DNA of 50,873 bases from Verrucomicrobiaceae bacterium (GCA_027489965.1 JAIXZA010000038.1:1-50873), one strand, 5' to 3'. Numbered from the stretch's first letter, positions 25,893 to 35,067 are shown. Made by a program: numbers and translations. Notes: generated by a model from the sequence alone, not told the origin.

Positions 25893-28205
25893 TCACTTGC
25901 CCTCGTAAGGGCGCGCCCGTGGGATGTCATCTGACGGGATGCCGAAGCGGATGGTTTCTTCAAGGATCGTGGAGCGGCTAGCTTCGATGTGATTCGGGCT
26001 ATCAAGCGAGTCGGTGGAATTGATAATGCGTGGCTGGATGAAGATGAGCAGCTCTTCACGCTTCGTGGCCCTGGTGGTTGTGCCGAAGAGATGCTTGATG
26101 ACAGGCACTCGGCGCAGGAAGATGGCTCCGTTTTCACCATCGCTCGTGCGCTCGGTGACGAGGCCACCAAGCACGACGGTAGAGCCGTTTTTCACGGTGA
26201 CAGTCGTCAGCAGCTCCTGGGTGCCGATGGTGGGTACGGTGTTTCCAGAGATGTTTTGTTGCCCGACGATGTTGTCATTGATCTGAGCAATGCGCAGGGT
26301 GACTTCGTTGTCGGAATTGATTAGGGGCACGACTTCAAGCTTCAGGACGACGTCACGATAATCAATGCTGGCACTGGTTGCTGCGATGTTGCCAACACCA
26401 GCATTGGAAAGGATGTTCACTGGCACGGCGATACGCTGACCACTAGAGATGACTGCCTTGCCATTGTTTGTGGTGTACATGCTCGGGCTGGAAAGGACTT
26501 TGAAATTGTTGTTTCCGTCCATGAGATTGATGTAGCGGCTCAGGGAGCCCAGTTGGCCATAAAGGCTCATGTTTGAGGCGGATAACCCTTCGCCATTGAA
26601 TGGCAGATTGATGGCACCTGCCACGGCGGTCGCGGTCCCAGAACCCGTCCCCGAGGAGAGCGACTTATCACGCACGGTGAAATCATCCAGCATCTTCAGG
26701 AAGTCGAAGCCATACTTGTAGTCTCCTCCCAGGCTAAGCTGGCCGATGATGGTACTGATATAGACTTGCTGTGGACGTACGTCCATTTCTTGAATGAGCA
26801 GATCGATGATCTGAATGTGCTCTGGCGAGCCGCTAACCACAAGGCTGTTGGATTGAGGATCAGCAATGAGGAGTGTTTTACCCACGATGATGGATTCAGG
26901 TGCTGAGACGGCCTCAGGGTCATCGAGAAGACTGCGGTTGGCATTACTGTTCTGGGAGCCTGAGCCAAAACCGCCACCACCACCGAATCCATCCTGCTGC
27001 CCAGAGAAACCGCCATTCAATCCGCCACCGTTGTTGGAATTGCGATTTAAATTGGTGGATGGGGTATTGGAACTGCTGCTCGGGCGGCGGCGACTGCTGC
27101 TGCTGCTGCCTCCACCACCTTGGCCTGCGCCACCGCTTTCGTTCTGAATGTCGGTATCTTTAGCCAGCGCGTTGTAGGCCACGGCAAGGAAATCTCCGAC
27201 ATCGAGATAGTTCAGCTTTTTCTTCAGGAACGTGACGCTGTCAGACTGCATGTCCAGCTTCTCCACCAGCCCGCGAATGTAGGCGATATCAACAGGCCGT
27301 GCGATGACCAGCAAGCTATTGGTTCGGCGGTGTGGGATGACCTTCACCTTGGCGATGCTGGGATTGGTGTTGGCCGTATTGGCTGCGCCGGCTGGATTAG
27401 CGGCGACGGTGCGGACACCATTGGGAGCCGCTGGCGCGGCGGCAGGTTGAGCCGCTGGCTGGCTGGCAGACTCGGCCTTTTCCTGCTCCTCGTAAATTTC
27501 ACTGATGATCTCGGCGATGCTCTCAGCATCACTGCGTTGAAGCTGGATCATCTCATTGGCTATCTCAGCTGGTGGCACGTCGATGACTTGTGCCATCTCA
27601 TAGATGCTGCGGATGGTGACACTGTTCTCCGTGATGACGAGGGCTGCAGCATTTTTCATCGGCATGATGGCCCCATAGGTATGCAGCTTGATGACTTCCT
27701 GAAAGGCCTTGGCGGCCTCTTCGGGGGCAATGTGCTCCAGCGGCATGACGTAGTGGCAGAGTTCTTCCGTCTGCGGCAGATCTTTGATGGAATGATAAAC
27801 CTTTAATCCTTCAGGAGTCGGACTTTTGCCACCACTGTGGTGAATGAGCTTCACGGTTTTGTCATCGACTGGAATGATGGCGTATCCATTGAGGATGAGA
27901 GTGGCTTCGATGAAAGCCACGGCCTCTGCGCGTGTCAGTGGATCAGGGGCAACGATGCGTAGTGGTTCACCGGCCAACGATGAGTCGAGGATGAATTTTT
28001 TTCCTGTAATCTGAGTGTAAAAGGGGATGATGGCCTGAACGGGCGTGTTCGGGAAGTTGACTTTGATCGTTGCTCCGTCGTCGAAGCCCGGCGCTTTAGG
28101 CTCATCCGCATGTAAAGCGACCGTGAGACTAGTCACGAGGACCCAGGCGCTGATTCTTGAAAGCGAACGGCCGAGGAGTCGAAAATTGGAAGGAAAGAGA
28201 GTCAT
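25893..28205 (-). CDS. Type II/IV-type secretin (GspD/PilQ-like)
   Basis: The protein has 770 residues and a signal peptide (hydrophobic core ISAWVLVTSLTVALHA). An N0-like domain spans about 45-125 (VQAIIPFYTQITGKKFILD), an N1-like domain about 150-215 and N2/N3 domains to about 520. The secretin beta-barrel domain lies in the C-terminal third, with EVVPLINSDNEVTLRIAQIN, ELLTTVTVKNGSTVVLGGLV and VPVIKHLFGTT followed by REELLIFIQPRII. Secretins form the outer-membrane pore of type II secretion or type IV pili. Between about 355 and 430 it has an unusual Gly/Ser/Asn-rich, probably disordered insert within N3. No other secretion-system gene is nearby. Confidence 0.93.
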   Translation of the reverse strand: MTLFPSNFRLLGRSLSRISAWVLVTSLTVALHADEPKAPGFDDGATIKVNFPNTPVQAIIPFYTQITGKKFILDSSLAGEPLRIVAPDPLTRAEAVAFIEATLILNGYAIIPVDDKTVKLIHHSGGKSPTPEGLKVYHSIKDLPQTEELCHYVMPLEHIAPEEAAKAFQEVIKLHTYGAIMPMKNAAALVITENSVTIRSIYEMAQVIDVPPAEIANEMIQLQRSDAESIAEIISEIYEEQEKAESASQPAAQPAAAPAAPNGVRTVAANPAGAANTANTNPSIAKVKVIPHRRTNSLLVIARPVDIAYIRGLVEKLDMQSDSVTFLKKKLNYLDVGDFLAVAYNALAKDTDIQNESGGAGQGGGGSSSSSRRRPSSSSNTPSTNLNRNSNNGGGLNGGFSGQQDGFGGGGGFGSGSQNSNANRSLLDDPEAVSAPESIIVGKTLLIADPQSNSLVVSGSPEHIQIIDLLIQEMDVRPQQVYISTIIGQLSLGGDYKYGFDFLKMLDDFTVRDKSLSSGTGSGTATAVAGAINLPFNGEGLSASNMSLYGQLGSLSRYINLMDGNNNFKVLSSPSMYTTNNGKAVISSGQRIAVPVNILSNAGVGNIAATSASIDYRDVVLKLEVVPLINSDNEVTLRIAQINDNIVGQQNISGNTVPTIGTQELLTTVTVKNGSTVVLGGLVTERTSDGENGAIFLRRVPVIKHLFGTTTRATKREELLIFIQPRIINSTDSLDSPNHIEASRSTILEETIRFGIPSDDIPRARPYEGK

Positions 28206-28330
28206 AGGACACTCTCATTATAATTATCATATCAACAATGGCAAATAGAATATTTAGATCTATTAACATTTAACAAGGTAAGAAATTTGTCAGGCGGGCA
28301 AAGATGGGTAGTTGCGCGGCTGGAACTTAG

Positions 28331-28352
28331 GGCGGCTAGTCCCCAAGCCGCC
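28331..28352. repeat. GC-rich hairpin between the PHP gene and the secretin
   Basis: GGCGGCT (28331-28337) and AGCCGCC (28346-28352) form a 7-bp perfect stem with an 8-nt loop, 31 bp beyond the PHP gene stop in the direction of transcription. No T-run follows on the - strand, so it is not a classical terminator. It resembles the palindrome at 30752-30769. Confidence 0.6.
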
Positions 28353-28382
28353 GCCGCTCAGCCGATGATGACCGGAAATCCC

Positions 28383-29645
28383 TCACCAGCCGACCGGCTG
28401 AGTCCAGGCCTGCTGTTTTTGGCCTGGAGCATAGGGATTGGTCATGACCTGATCAGAAACGATGACCGCGCGGACATACAGCTCGTCTCCCGTCAGTTGA
28501 TAGAAGGGTTCTAGGCTATCGCTGCTCGCCAAGAGAATGCCGATATCGTCACCATGTTGCAGCCGGATCGGCTGTGGATCTCCGGCAGGTGAGGGGATTT
28601 CTTTGACCGCTCGATCATAGTTTTTCCGCGTGCCACGGAACTCAGTGCGGTATTTCACCCCTGCCTTAGCCTGGATTTTGATTTGCAGACGACGGCTGGA
28701 TGGATCGAAATGGATGTCGTCCAAACTGACACCTGTGGAAGAATAGAAAGCCCCCTTCTGCATAGCGGTGACTAGAGAGTCGGCGTCGAGTTTAGTCGCG
28801 TGAACCATGACCCAGCCACGCCCAGGTGTGACGGTTCCGCCGTGGTAATTGTGGCTGTCATCTGTGGCCAAGCCAAAGAGCGGTGGCTGCTTCAACTCGC
28901 TGATGCGGATGGTATTAGCGATGTCCCAAAGACGCTCATGGGTAGAGTCCACACGGTCAGGATGGCCTTCATTCAGCGTGCCAGGGTGGCCATTGAAGAT
29001 TTCAAAGAAACGATCTTCGATCACATGAGCCAGATCATCTGCCGTCAGTGCCCATTTGAAGTTCGGATGATTGATGTGGGCCATGATGGGCTTGCCTGTT
29101 TTGCTCGCCTGCTCAGCCACAGCTTGGAGATTGGTGCGGATGGTTTCCCGAATAGAAACGAGATCTTTGATGGGTTGGATTGCCGTGCTGACATTGATGG
29201 CGTTGATGTGAATTGGTGCTTTGCCAAAACCCGCGCTGATTTCCTCTGCTTGCACGAGCAGGAATTTCCCAGGTTCTTCAAATCGAGGTCGGTATTCTTC
29301 CAGAGTTTTGAGTCGGACTTCGGTTTCGCCAGAGAGTTCACGGGTCTCGACCCACTCATTCCCAAAACGAGCCCTGTATTTATCTAGAACCTTCGGTCCC
29401 AGCGCGATTTTCTTTTTCTCGATCACGGATTCCTTCACCCAGCGTTCACCTACGGCCAGGGTATTGTGATCGGACAGCGCCAGGAAATGGTACCCCTGCT
29501 TTTTATACCAAGCCGAGATCATGTCTGGGAAGTCATTGCCATCGCTCCACAGCGAGTGCGCATGAGTGTTGCCCTTAAACCAACGCAAATCCTCCGCAGG
29601 CAAGAATGAAGGAAGTAAAAGGGCAGCAATTAGGATGAATCTCAT
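28383..29645 (-). CDS. PHP-domain metallohydrolase, secreted
   Basis: The protein has 420 residues. ATG 29645 is chosen because it gives the signal peptide MRFILIAALLLPSFLPAE; upstream extension would overlap the divergent cyclase gene. The PHP (polymerase and histidinol phosphatase) fold is indicated by GNTHAHSLWSDG (His28, His30, Asp35), LALSDHNT (Asp59, His60), MAHINHPN and ATDDSHNYHGG, which supply the metal ligands. Related exported PHP enzymes are phosphoesterases of unknown substrate. A C-terminal beta-rich region (about 310-400) follows. It is divergent from the cyclase gene with a 47-bp gap and is followed by the secretin on the same strand after 177 bp. Confidence 0.88.
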   Translation of the reverse strand: MRFILIAALLLPSFLPAEDLRWFKGNTHAHSLWSDGNDFPDMISAWYKKQGYHFLALSDHNTLAVGERWVKESVIEKKKIALGPKVLDKYRARFGNEWVETRELSGETEVRLKTLEEYRPRFEEPGKFLLVQAEEISAGFGKAPIHINAINVSTAIQPIKDLVSIRETIRTNLQAVAEQASKTGKPIMAHINHPNFKWALTADDLAHVIEDRFFEIFNGHPGTLNEGHPDRVDSTHERLWDIANTIRISELKQPPLFGLATDDSHNYHGGTVTPGRGWVMVHATKLDADSLVTAMQKGAFYSSTGVSLDDIHFDPSSRRLQIKIQAKAGVKYRTEFRGTRKNYDRAVKEIPSPAGDPQPIRLQHGDDIGILLASSDSLEPFYQLTGDELYVRAVIVSDQVMTNPYAPGQKQQAWTQPVGW

Positions 29646-29692
29646 GGCAGTTCTCCTTGAACGCCGCTTTACCTGTCGAACAATCACCTTCC

Positions 29693-31492
29693 ATGCCAGA
29701 TCGCCTTGAAATTGCCCTTCATCACACACGTTCTCATTTGCTGTCGCTAAGAAATGCGGACGGTTACTGGGCTGGGGAGCTTTCTAGCAGTGCGCTGAGT
29801 ACGGCGACGGCGGTGGTGGCTCTGCATGAGGTGGATGCGCTGCGTCATGCGCCTTTAATCGAAGCTGGGACGCATTGGTTGATGGCGAATCAAAATACAG
29901 ACGGCGGCTGGGGGGATACGACGATCAGTAAGAGCAATCTTTCCACAACGCTGCTGTGCTGGAGTGCGCTGCACAAGGAGCAGGGCCGCCCTCGGCCCGA
30001 TTCATTGAATTCGGCCATCTCACAGGCAGAAGCCTGGATCATCTCTCAGGTCGGCTCGCTGGAGCCAGCCGACATCGCCCGGGCGGTGATTGGTCGCTAT
30101 GGAAAGGACAAGACTTTCTCGGTGCCGATCCTCATGCTCTGCTGCATCGGCGGCACACTCGGGGAGAATGCTTGGCGGCGAGTTTTGCCACTGCCGTTTG
30201 AGCTGGCGGCTTTGCCACGAAGTTGGTTCGGTGCAGTGGGGATGCCTGTGGTGAGCTATGCTTTGCCAGCGTTGATTGCCATCGGTTACACACGCTTTAA
30301 AAACGCGCCGCCTGCGTGGTGGAATCCTCTGCGCTGGATTAGGGCACTGCTGTGGGCGCGCATTTCCCCCATGCTGAAAGAGTTGCAGCCTAGCAGTGGT
30401 GGTTATTTGGAAGCGACGCCACTCACCAGTTTCGTCACGATGGCTCTGGCCTCTGCGGGTGAAAAAGAGCATCCCTGCATTCCTGGAGCCGTGGCTTTTT
30501 TGACAGGCTCAATGCGTGCTGATGGCAGTTGGCCGATTGATACAAATTTAGCCACTTGGGGCACCACTTTGGCCGTGAAGGCTCTGGGAGAAATACAGCC
30601 TGAAACGCGCGACTGGTTGCTAGGGCAACAATACCAAAGCGTGCATGCCTTTACTAGCGCAGCCCCCGGTGGCTGGGCCTGGACCGATCTGCCTGGCGGC
30701 GTGCCTGATGCCGATGATACGGCAGGAGCGCTGATTGCCTTGAAGGCAGGGCGGGCTGTCCCTAGCCCGTCGGGATTTGCCCAGGCCGGAATCACTTGGC
30801 TGCTGGATCTTCAAAATCGGGATGGTGGGATGCCGACCTTTTGTCGTGGTTGGGGCACGTTGCCTTTTGATCGCAGCACGCCGGAGCTGACGGCTCATGC
30901 TCTGCTCGCCTGGTGGCTTTGGGAAAAGGAAATGCCCTCTGAATGTCAGGCTCGGATTCACCTAAGCTCGAAGGTGGCACTGACATACCTGCGGAAAACT
31001 CAGCGTGCAGACGGCTCGTGGATCCCCCTGTGGTTTGGCAATGAAAATGCTACAGGTGATGACAACCCTGTCTATGGTACGGCCATGGTCGTGGCCTATT
31101 TGAGTGGAGAGCCACGTTTGGCTGAGCAGGCAGCCTCATTGATTGGCTCTGGCGTGACCTATTTACTTTCTGCCCAGCAGACCAGTGGTGCTTGGGGCGG
31201 TGACTCAACTGCACCTGCGACGATTGAAGAAACCGCCGTGACTCTGCACGCCCTGTGCCAATCTGCTAAGTACGCGCCGACCTCGAAGGCTGTCATAAAT
31301 CTCGGCACTGACTGGCTGCTGGAAGCTACCCAAGACGGCGGCCACTTCCCAGCTTCTCCCATTGGCCTCTACTTTGCCCGCTTGTGGTATCACGAGCAGC
31401 TTTACCCGATTATCTGGACGGCACAGGCTTTGAGGAGCGTTAGGCGGTTTTTGGTTCTTTGGATTGGGTTGCTTTCAGTTGCTGCGATTTAA
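29693..31492 (+). CDS. Squalene-hopene-cyclase-like terpene cyclase
   Basis: The protein has 599 residues from ATG 29693; an in-frame TTG at 29657 would add 12. The class II terpene cyclase signature is DADDTAG at 339-343, the DxDDTA acid motif that protonates squalene. QW-type repeats are visible: QNTDGGWG, TGSMRADGSW, QNRDGGMP, TQRADGSWIPLWFG and QQTSGAWGGDS. A hydrophobic C-terminus (FLVLWIGLLSVAAI) may help membrane association. The likely product is a hopanoid or related triterpene, although a more specialised cyclase is possible because no hpn or squalene synthase gene is nearby. A palindrome at 30752-30769 inserts the segment AGRAVPSPSGFA next to the catalytic domain. Confidence 0.88.
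   Translation: MPDRLEIALHHTRSHLLSLRNADGYWAGELSSSALSTATAVVALHEVDALRHAPLIEAGTHWLMANQNTDGGWGDTTISKSNLSTTLLCWSALHKEQGRPRPDSLNSAISQAEAWIISQVGSLEPADIARAVIGRYGKDKTFSVPILMLCCIGGTLGENAWRRVLPLPFELAALPRSWFGAVGMPVVSYALPALIAIGYTRFKNAPPAWWNPLRWIRALLWARISPMLKELQPSSGGYLEATPLTSFVTMALASAGEKEHPCIPGAVAFLTGSMRADGSWPIDTNLATWGTTLAVKALGEIQPETRDWLLGQQYQSVHAFTSAAPGGWAWTDLPGGVPDADDTAGALIALKAGRAVPSPSGFAQAGITWLLDLQNRDGGMPTFCRGWGTLPFDRSTPELTAHALLAWWLWEKEMPSECQARIHLSSKVALTYLRKTQRADGSWIPLWFGNENATGDDNPVYGTAMVVAYLSGEPRLAEQAASLIGSGVTYLLSAQQTSGAWGGDSTAPATIEETAVTLHALCQSAKYAPTSKAVINLGTDWLLEATQDGGHFPASPIGLYFARLWYHEQLYPIIWTAQALRSVRRFLVLWIGLLSVAAI
30752..30769. repeat. Palindrome inside the cyclase gene
   Basis: CGGGCT (30752-30757) and AGCCCG (30764-30769) form an inverted repeat with loop GTCCCT. 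It sits in frame in the segment AGRAVPSPSG and resembles the intergenic hairpin at 28331-28352. Confidence 0.6.
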
Positions 31493-31524
31493 GTCGTCAG
31501 GGTCTTTCGCTTCCGTGACTTGCG

Positions 31525-32655
31525 TTACTTAGCGGCGGGATCCCAAGTTTCCATGGCGAGGCTTCCGGCTCCGAGGGCACCGGCGTCATCGCCTAGGCTT
31601 GAGAGGACGATTTGGATGTTCGTGCCTAGTAGTTTGGGACTGAGATTTTCGACGGTGGCCTGGATGTCCTGGCAAAAGCTGTCTCCTAGGGCGGTCAGGG
31701 GGCCATGCAGGAAGAAGATCTCGGGATCGACGATGAGCTGGACGGTGCGGATGACCCGCGCGAAGTCGAGCACGGTGCGCTGCCATTCGGGTGATCCGGG
31801 TTGGGCGACAGCTTTTAGGGCAGCACCGAGGTCTGCGGGTAGGGGGGCTTCTAGTGGCAGGCCTGCCATGCGGCGGTAGATGGCGGTGGCTGACATGGTG
31901 TCGTGCAGGGCGCGCTCACCCTCCGGTTGGGGCCAGGACCAGAGCCCGACTTCACCAGCCACTTCATGAGCTCCGTGCATGAGCTGGCCGTTGTGCATGA
32001 TGCTGAGGCCAAAACCGCTTCGGGGGCCAAGGATGACGTAGTCTTTTAAATCGCGTCCTGCACCGAACCAGCGCTCGGCTAAAGCGATGCCGCGCAGGTT
32101 GTTTTCAACCGTGATCGTCGTTCTAAAACGCTTTTTAAGTGTTTCTGCGATGGGGATTTCTTGCCAATCCTTGATGAATGAGAAATAGCGGCCAACGCCA
32201 CGTTTTCGGTCCACAAGGCCTGGGGCACCAACGCCGATACCAAGCAGGGGAGATTTCTGTTCGGTGACGAGTTTGTCTATTTCAGTGGTAATGAGCTGCA
32301 TCACGTCTGAGGCGACGGAATCAGCTGCCAGTGGGCAGGCTTTGGTGGAGATCACTTTCCCTGCGAAATCGATGGCGACGAAATGAACACGCTGGGCATT
32401 GAGCTCGATACCAGCAAACCACCCCACCTCTGGGACGAGGCCTAACAGCCTTTGCGGGCGTCCGATGGTGGCTTTTTCGATGCCGGTTTCTTTGATGTAG
32501 CCTTCAGCGATGAGCTGGTCAGCATAAAGGCAGAGAGTGGAGGCGGATGCACCTAAGAGGCGGGCTAGAGACGAGCGTGAAACTGCGTGTCCGCTGCGCA
32601 GGTTAAGAATGGTCGCACCCAGCATGGCGCGATGATCTAATGGTTTTTTCCGCAT
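31525..32655 (-). CDS. ROK family transcriptional regulator
   Basis: The protein has 376 residues. An N-terminal winged helix (RSSLARLLGASASTLCLYAD, about 28-47) is followed by a ROK sugar-kinase-like fold: GIELNAQRVHFVAIDFAGKV, GIGVGAPGLVDRKRG, VENNLRGIALAERWFGAG and HGAHEVAGEVG. This is the NagC/XylR-type architecture of sugar-responsive repressors. The usual zinc-binding CxCGxxGCxE motif after HEVAGEVG is absent (LWSWPQPEGERAL instead), so effector binding may differ and kinase activity is unlikely. It lies downstream of the FAD oxidoreductase on the same strand, but a terminator-like hairpin (32679-32700) separates them. The sugar ligand is unknown. Confidence 0.87.
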   Translation of the reverse strand: MRKKPLDHRAMLGATILNLRSGHAVSRSSLARLLGASASTLCLYADQLIAEGYIKETGIEKATIGRPQRLLGLVPEVGWFAGIELNAQRVHFVAIDFAGKVISTKACPLAADSVASDVMQLITTEIDKLVTEQKSPLLGIGVGAPGLVDRKRGVGRYFSFIKDWQEIPIAETLKKRFRTTITVENNLRGIALAERWFGAGRDLKDYVILGPRSGFGLSIMHNGQLMHGAHEVAGEVGLWSWPQPEGERALHDTMSATAIYRRMAGLPLEAPLPADLGAALKAVAQPGSPEWQRTVLDFARVIRTVQLIVDPEIFFLHGPLTALGDSFCQDIQATVENLSPKLLGTNIQIVLSSLGDDAGALGAGSLAMETWDPAAK

Positions 32656-32678
32656 AAAGGCGGAATCATCCTTGTCTG

Positions 32679-32700
32679 AAAAAGACTGGAATGCCAGTCT
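32679..32700 (-). terminator. Rho-independent terminator after the FAD oxidoreductase gene
   Basis: On the - strand, AGACTGG and CCAGTCT form a perfect 7-bp stem with the 4-nt loop CATT, followed by a run of T before C. It starts 22 bp after the oxidoreductase stop and lies before the ROK start, so ROK probably has its own promoter or depends on read-through. Confidence 0.7.
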
Positions 32701-32721
32701 GTTTCTTAACGAATGGTGAAA

Positions 32722-35067
32722 TTACTTGGCGGAGATGATCTGGACGGCATCCAGGTGGACATTTCCCTTCGCGCCTTCGGTGCGGAAGATGACTGCGGAT
32801 TCTTCTCCTGCGTTGAATTTGAACGTTCCAAGTGACTGTGCACCATCTTTACCGGTAGCTTTTTGGCTCTGATTGACGGTGATGCTTTTTTCTCCTTCAG
32901 CGCTGAGGATGCTGATTGGGACGCTTTTCCCACGGTTTTCATGAGGCTGCCAGTAGGCGATCACTTCATAGGTGCCGCTTTGCTTTACGGCAAAGGCGAA
33001 GCGGGCGCTGGCTCCTTTGGCGCTGCTGAAGCTGTAGTGGCTGCCGACGAAGGGTTTTAAGCCTTCGCCTTTTCTCCAGTCGCCAACGAGTTCGGCGTCT
33101 TCGTCATCGATGACGATTCCAGCCATCTTTTTAGGGTCGAGTTCACCACTGGCGACTTCTGGGAGCTTTTTAGCATTGGCTGGTAGATAGAGTGCGGCCT
33201 CGACACTATCCCGGCGCATGGCACCAGGTTGGTTCATGAGGTCTTTGAGGATGTCCAGATATTGTTCATAGACGCCCCGTGGTGTGGTGTGGTGGCGGAC
33301 GCAGATCCAGGCGGCTTTTCCGACGACTTCTCCCATCATGCCGCAGGTGCGCATGACTCGGGTGCTGCCTAGGGCTTGGCGCTCGACGCTGATGGTGCGG
33401 CCTGCCATGAAGAGATTTCCGATGTCCTTGGAATAGAAGCAGCGGTAGGGTACAGGATAACCGTTTTTACGATCAATATGGCCACCAAATTCAGCGCGGC
33501 TGATGAAGGGGTTGTTGGGGAATTTGACGGCGTATTGCTCTTTCGGATAATGCAGGTCCTGATCCCAAGTGGTGGGTACGCAGCCGTCTGGATGGATGAT
33601 GTTTTTGTCCATGTCCGCACTGCTAAGGACGATGTCCCCAACGATGCGGCGGCTTTCACGGGGGCCGCCGATGTAGGCCAGCCACTGGAGATCGTAGTCG
33701 GTGTATTTGTCGCCACCTTTGGTCTTTAAGGCGCTGACGGCTCCATAGACGGCACGGAAATTGTGGTCGCGGATGAGTTCTAGGTCATTGAGTGGGTGTT
33801 TATCAAAGCCGCTTTCCCAGAACCATTCGCCATGAAGATACTCTTCCATCTTCGGCACGGGCGTGTAGCCGAGGTCGTAGCCGCTCATGTTGAGTTTGTT
33901 TTTGACTCCGACGGGCTCCATGGAACGCGGGGCAGGGAAGTCTGCCAGCTCTAAAGGCAGAGCCCACGGCGTGGCTGGCCAGGTGATGGCCTGCTCGTGT
34001 TTTTTCAGAACCCACATGTTGCTCATGCCCATGCGGCCTTTTTCTTCCATCATGAACTGGGCTCCTGCCAGGGCACCGACGCTGCCGTGGCCCGTGCAAT
34101 CGACGAAGAACTGGCCTACGAATCGTGTTTCTTTGCCCGTCTTCGTGTCTAGGCCAGTGACGCTGCGGATGTTCTTGGCATCTTTGCCCATCTCGACGCC
34201 ATAGACATGGGTATTTAAAAAGAGATCCATGCTCTTTTCCGCCTTCACAGCGTCTTCTTTGAGTTTGTCGTTATACTCGGCTGGATCAGCTGCTGGGCTA
34301 TTGCTGGCGCGGTCGGCGAACTCTTCGATGATCTCTCCTAGATGAGGATACAATCCACGGCGGGTGCCGCCCATGGCCCATACTTGGACTTCGCTGCTGC
34401 CATTGCCGCCGAGCACAGGGCGGTTTTGAATAAAGGCAACGCTGAGTCCTTGGCGTGCGCCTGAGATGGCAGCTCCCATGCCGGAGTAGCCGCCACCGAC
34501 GACGACTAAATCATAGTTTTTGGTTTCGGGCGCTTTTTCAGGCAGGCCAAGAAGCTGGCGGCGCAGTGTGTTGGTGGCTGCCACTTCATTGGGCGGCGTG
34601 AAGCTGGCGTCCCGACTGAGTAAAACAGCATCCACTCGGCCATCAAAGCCCGTTTGATCCAGGAGGGCGAGTTTGGCGCTGCCTTTGAGTTCGGCAGTGC
34701 CGGCTTTTTCCCAAAGCCAATCTTTCCCCTCAGTTCCCAGGACTTTTTCCAGAGGTTGACCATTCACACTGAGTTGAAATTTCCCCGGAGCACCTTCAGC
34801 ATCGAAAGGGGCCACCCAGTTCTTCGTCCGCACCCAAAGCGTGTAGGTTCCTGGCTCGGTGATGGTGACCTCCGTTTCGGCATTTTTGACTGGCTTGCCC
34901 ATGCCGTGTGCCATGAGGTAAGGGGAGCCCATGATATCAATGAATTGTGTATCAAGCACCCAGCCACCTGGATTAGTGAAGGATTCGGCTTCGACCCATA
35001 CTTGCTGTGCGTGAGCTGAGAGAGCCGAGGCAAGGAGGGATGCGAGAAGGAGTCGTGTGGGCTTCAT
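32722..35067 (-). CDS. FAD-dependent oxidoreductase with flanking beta-sandwich domains, secreted
   Basis: The protein has 781 residues from ATG 35067, chosen because it starts the signal peptide MKPTRLLLASLLASALSAHA; a longer frame upstream has no signal. An N-terminal carbohydrate-binding-like beta domain (VWVEAESFTNPGGWVLDTQF to DGRVDAVLLSR, about 22-150) precedes the FAD domain with YDLVVVGGGYSGMGAAI (GGGYSG at 191-196) and DCTGHGSVGALAG. The C-terminal ~120 residues resemble a golvesin-type domain (GTYEVIAYWQPHENRG, NVHLDAVQI). This is the FAD_oxidored family of exported enzymes often found in polysaccharide loci. It is divergent from the ThuA-like gene; the 159-bp gap holds a 17-bp near-palindrome. 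Confidence 0.9.
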   Translation of the reverse strand: MKPTRLLLASLLASALSAHAQQVWVEAESFTNPGGWVLDTQFIDIMGSPYLMAHGMGKPVKNAETEVTITEPGTYTLWVRTKNWVAPFDAEGAPGKFQLSVNGQPLEKVLGTEGKDWLWEKAGTAELKGSAKLALLDQTGFDGRVDAVLLSRDASFTPPNEVAATNTLRRQLLGLPEKAPETKNYDLVVVGGGYSGMGAAISGARQGLSVAFIQNRPVLGGNGSSEVQVWAMGGTRRGLYPHLGEIIEEFADRASNSPAADPAEYNDKLKEDAVKAEKSMDLFLNTHVYGVEMGKDAKNIRSVTGLDTKTGKETRFVGQFFVDCTGHGSVGALAGAQFMMEEKGRMGMSNMWVLKKHEQAITWPATPWALPLELADFPAPRSMEPVGVKNKLNMSGYDLGYTPVPKMEEYLHGEWFWESGFDKHPLNDLELIRDHNFRAVYGAVSALKTKGGDKYTDYDLQWLAYIGGPRESRRIVGDIVLSSADMDKNIIHPDGCVPTTWDQDLHYPKEQYAVKFPNNPFISRAEFGGHIDRKNGYPVPYRCFYSKDIGNLFMAGRTISVERQALGSTRVMRTCGMMGEVVGKAAWICVRHHTTPRGVYEQYLDILKDLMNQPGAMRRDSVEAALYLPANAKKLPEVASGELDPKKMAGIVIDDEDAELVGDWRKGEGLKPFVGSHYSFSSAKGASARFAFAVKQSGTYEVIAYWQPHENRGKSVPISILSAEGEKSITVNQSQKATGKDGAQSLGTFKFNAGEESAVIFRTEGAKGNVHLDAVQIISAK

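Noticed and set aside
27061..27118. Trinucleotide microsatellite as a mobile or phase-variable site
   Set aside because: The run of Ser/Gly codons in the secretin linker is in steps of three and simply encodes a low-complexity linker.
28217..28244. Promoter TTGCCA-16-TATAAT on the - strand before the secretin
   Set aside because: The hexamers are good, but the transcript would start only about 5 bp before the start codon, leaving no ribosome binding site.
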